The translations under genes were made by a program, and so were the position numbers. From positions 1 through 14,561 of the forward strand of contig LUCA01000007.1 of assembly GCA_001593875.1 (NCBI GenBank): a DNA stretch of 14,561 bases, in the 5' to 3' direction. This document shows positions 13,665-14,561 of the stretch, one piece after another. Below the pieces are notes generated by a model. It saw only the letters and a program-made list of their open reading frames with translations. It did not search any database and had not been told where the DNA came from. The first letter of the stretch is position 1, and each line of letters begins with the position of its first letter. This DNA comes from Candidatus Bathyarchaeota archaeon B23. Its GTDB lineage: Archaea; Thermoproteota; Bathyarchaeia; TCS64; B23.

Positions 13665-14561
13665 ATGGTCGTCTTCCTGGTTATGGGGGTGAGCTGCTCC
13701 CTAAGCCAGGTTCTCCTCTTCAGGGAGTTCATGGTGGTCCTCTGCGGAAACGAGCTCATCCTAGGCGTCATCTTCATCAACTGGCTTCTGACCATCGCCC
13801 TTGGGAGCTGGGGCCTCGGGAGATTGTCGGAGGGGCGTGGAGATGATGTCCTCCTCCTCGCCTCGACGCTGATGGCTGTGGCCCTCATCCTCCCCCTGCA
13901 GATCCTCTTGGTGAGGTCCTTAGCTGGATCGCTGGCCCCTAGGGGCGAGGTGGTGGGGCTCCTCAAGACTTTCTACTCCACCTTCCTGGTCCTGCTGCCC
14001 TTCTGCTCCCTCCACGGCCTGCAGTTCACGTTGGGCTGTAGGGTCTACTCCTCGGGGCGTGACCCCTCCTCCTCCATCGGCCTCGTCTACGTCCTGGAGT
14101 CCCTGGGGTCTGTCCTCGGCGGGTTGCTCTTCACCTTCCTCCTCGTCCACCGCCTCCACGTATTGGAGATGAGCGTCGCCCTCTCCCTCCTCAACCTCTC
14201 CCTCGCCTTGATCCTCCTATGGTTCAGGGCTCCCCGTCCGAGGGCTCTGATGGCCCTCCCCCTCCTACTGGTGATCCTCGGCCTCTTCGCCCTCCCCTCG
14301 GGGCTGGTGGACGCCGTCGATGAGGCCTCCTATCGATGGCTCTGGAGCGGGCTGAAGCTGCTGCACCATGAGAACTCCATCTATGGGAACATCGCCGTAA
14401 CCAGGGCCGACGGCCAGCTCGACTTCTGGGTCAACGGCCTCCCCCTCTTCACCACGCCCAACCCCGACGTCGCCTACGTCGAGTTGGCGGCCCATCTCCC
14501 TCTCTTATACCACCCCTCGCCGAGGAGGGTCCTCCTCATAGGGGAAGGCCTCGGCGGCGTC
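13665..14561 (+). CDS. Spermidine-synthase-like protein with N-terminal membrane domain (3' end beyond window)
   Basis: The first 299 residues of a larger protein are present and the frame is open to the window end. About residues 1-220 are very hydrophobic, with roughly seven membrane segments, and include FREFMVVLCGNELILG, the RE-(x)n-GNEL pattern of fused membrane/spermidine-synthase proteins. The soluble part then begins: YGNIAVTR (from 240), FWVNGLPLFTTPNPD, and VLLIGEGLGG (289-298), the start of the S-adenosyl-type cofactor-binding Rossmann motif. Known relatives look like aminopropyltransferases, but many have unknown substrates and the catalytic aspartates lie beyond this window, so polyamine synthesis is not proven. 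TTG codons at 13644 and 13653 are possible earlier starts; ATG 13665 has the SD. Coding strand is pyrimidine-rich. Confidence 0.85.
   Translation, partial: MVVFLVMGVSCSLSQVLLFREFMVVLCGNELILGVIFINWLLTIALGSWGLGRLSEGRGDDVLLLASTLMAVALILPLQILLVRSLAGSLAPRGEVVGLLKTFYSTFLVLLPFCSLHGLQFTLGCRVYSSGRDPSSSIGLVYVLESLGSVLGGLLFTFLLVHRLHVLEMSVALSLLNLSLALILLWFRAPRPRALMALPLLLVILGLFALPSGLVDAVDEASYRWLWSGLKLLHHENSIYGNIAVTRADGQLDFWVNGLPLFTTPNPDVAYVELAAHLPLLYHPSPRRVLLIGEGLGGV

Noticed and set aside
1..14561. CRISPR arrays, tRNA or rRNA genes, insertion sequences, prophage or defence genes
   Set aside because: No regularly spaced repeats, cloverleaf-type sequence, transposase-like protein or defence-type domain could be found by reading both strands.

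Overview
The window is a GC-rich piece of archaeal chromosome carrying mostly transcription and translation genes. Archaeal identity is seen directly in the proteins: RNA polymerase A and B subunits with archaeal zinc motifs, L30e, a KH-only NusA, L37e, an Sm-like protein, EF-1alpha and archaeal-type S12, S10 and S7. Genes are preceded by TATA-type boxes, not -35/-10 pairs. Two markers point to the TACK/Asgard side rather than Euryarchaeota: the 11-residue 'eocyte' insert in EF-1alpha, and an RpoA that is one unsplit chain covering A' and A''. The exact phylum cannot be fixed from the sequence alone.

Layout, left to right. (1) 1-3643 is a rearranged str-type cluster: 5' part of rps7 (-), an MFS transporter (+) wedged between rps7 and rps12, rps12 (-), then tuf (EF-1alpha) and rps10 (+). 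(2) 3644-11529 is a tight minus-strand operon read rpoB, rpoA (fused), rpl30e, nusA-like, with 2-bp, ATGA and 8-bp junctions. The usual archaeal order is rpoH-B-A'-A''-L30e-nusA-S12-S7-tuf-S10. Here rpoH is absent from its usual place, tuf-rps10 is flipped and sits between nusA and rps12, and a transporter separates rps12 from rps7. (3) 11530-11814 is an AT-rich divergent promoter region that also holds two tiny overlapping ORFs. (4) 11815-12232 is the common archaeal lsm-rpl37e pair (+). (5) 12410-14561 (+) holds a small unrecognised soluble protein, a membrane-anchored or exported class I glutamine-amidotransferase-like (BPL_N-type) protein, and the first 299 residues of a spermidine-synthase-like protein with an N-terminal membrane domain, cut by the window end.

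The core genes make the two largest RNA polymerase subunits, an elongation-associated RNA-binding factor, ribosomal proteins and the tRNA-delivering GTPase, so most of the window supplies gene expression machinery. The MFS gene and the right-hand block are accessory. The most notable non-coding signal is at the MFS promoter: three copies of a 5-bp half-site (GACCA/TGGTC/GACCA) in alternating orientation at exact 10-bp steps between TATA box and start codon, which looks like an operator. I see no CRISPR array, tRNA, rRNA, insertion sequence or prophage. I do not see a clearly new multi-gene system; the best leads are the operator, the rearranged cluster, the micro-ORFs and the right-hand accessory trio.
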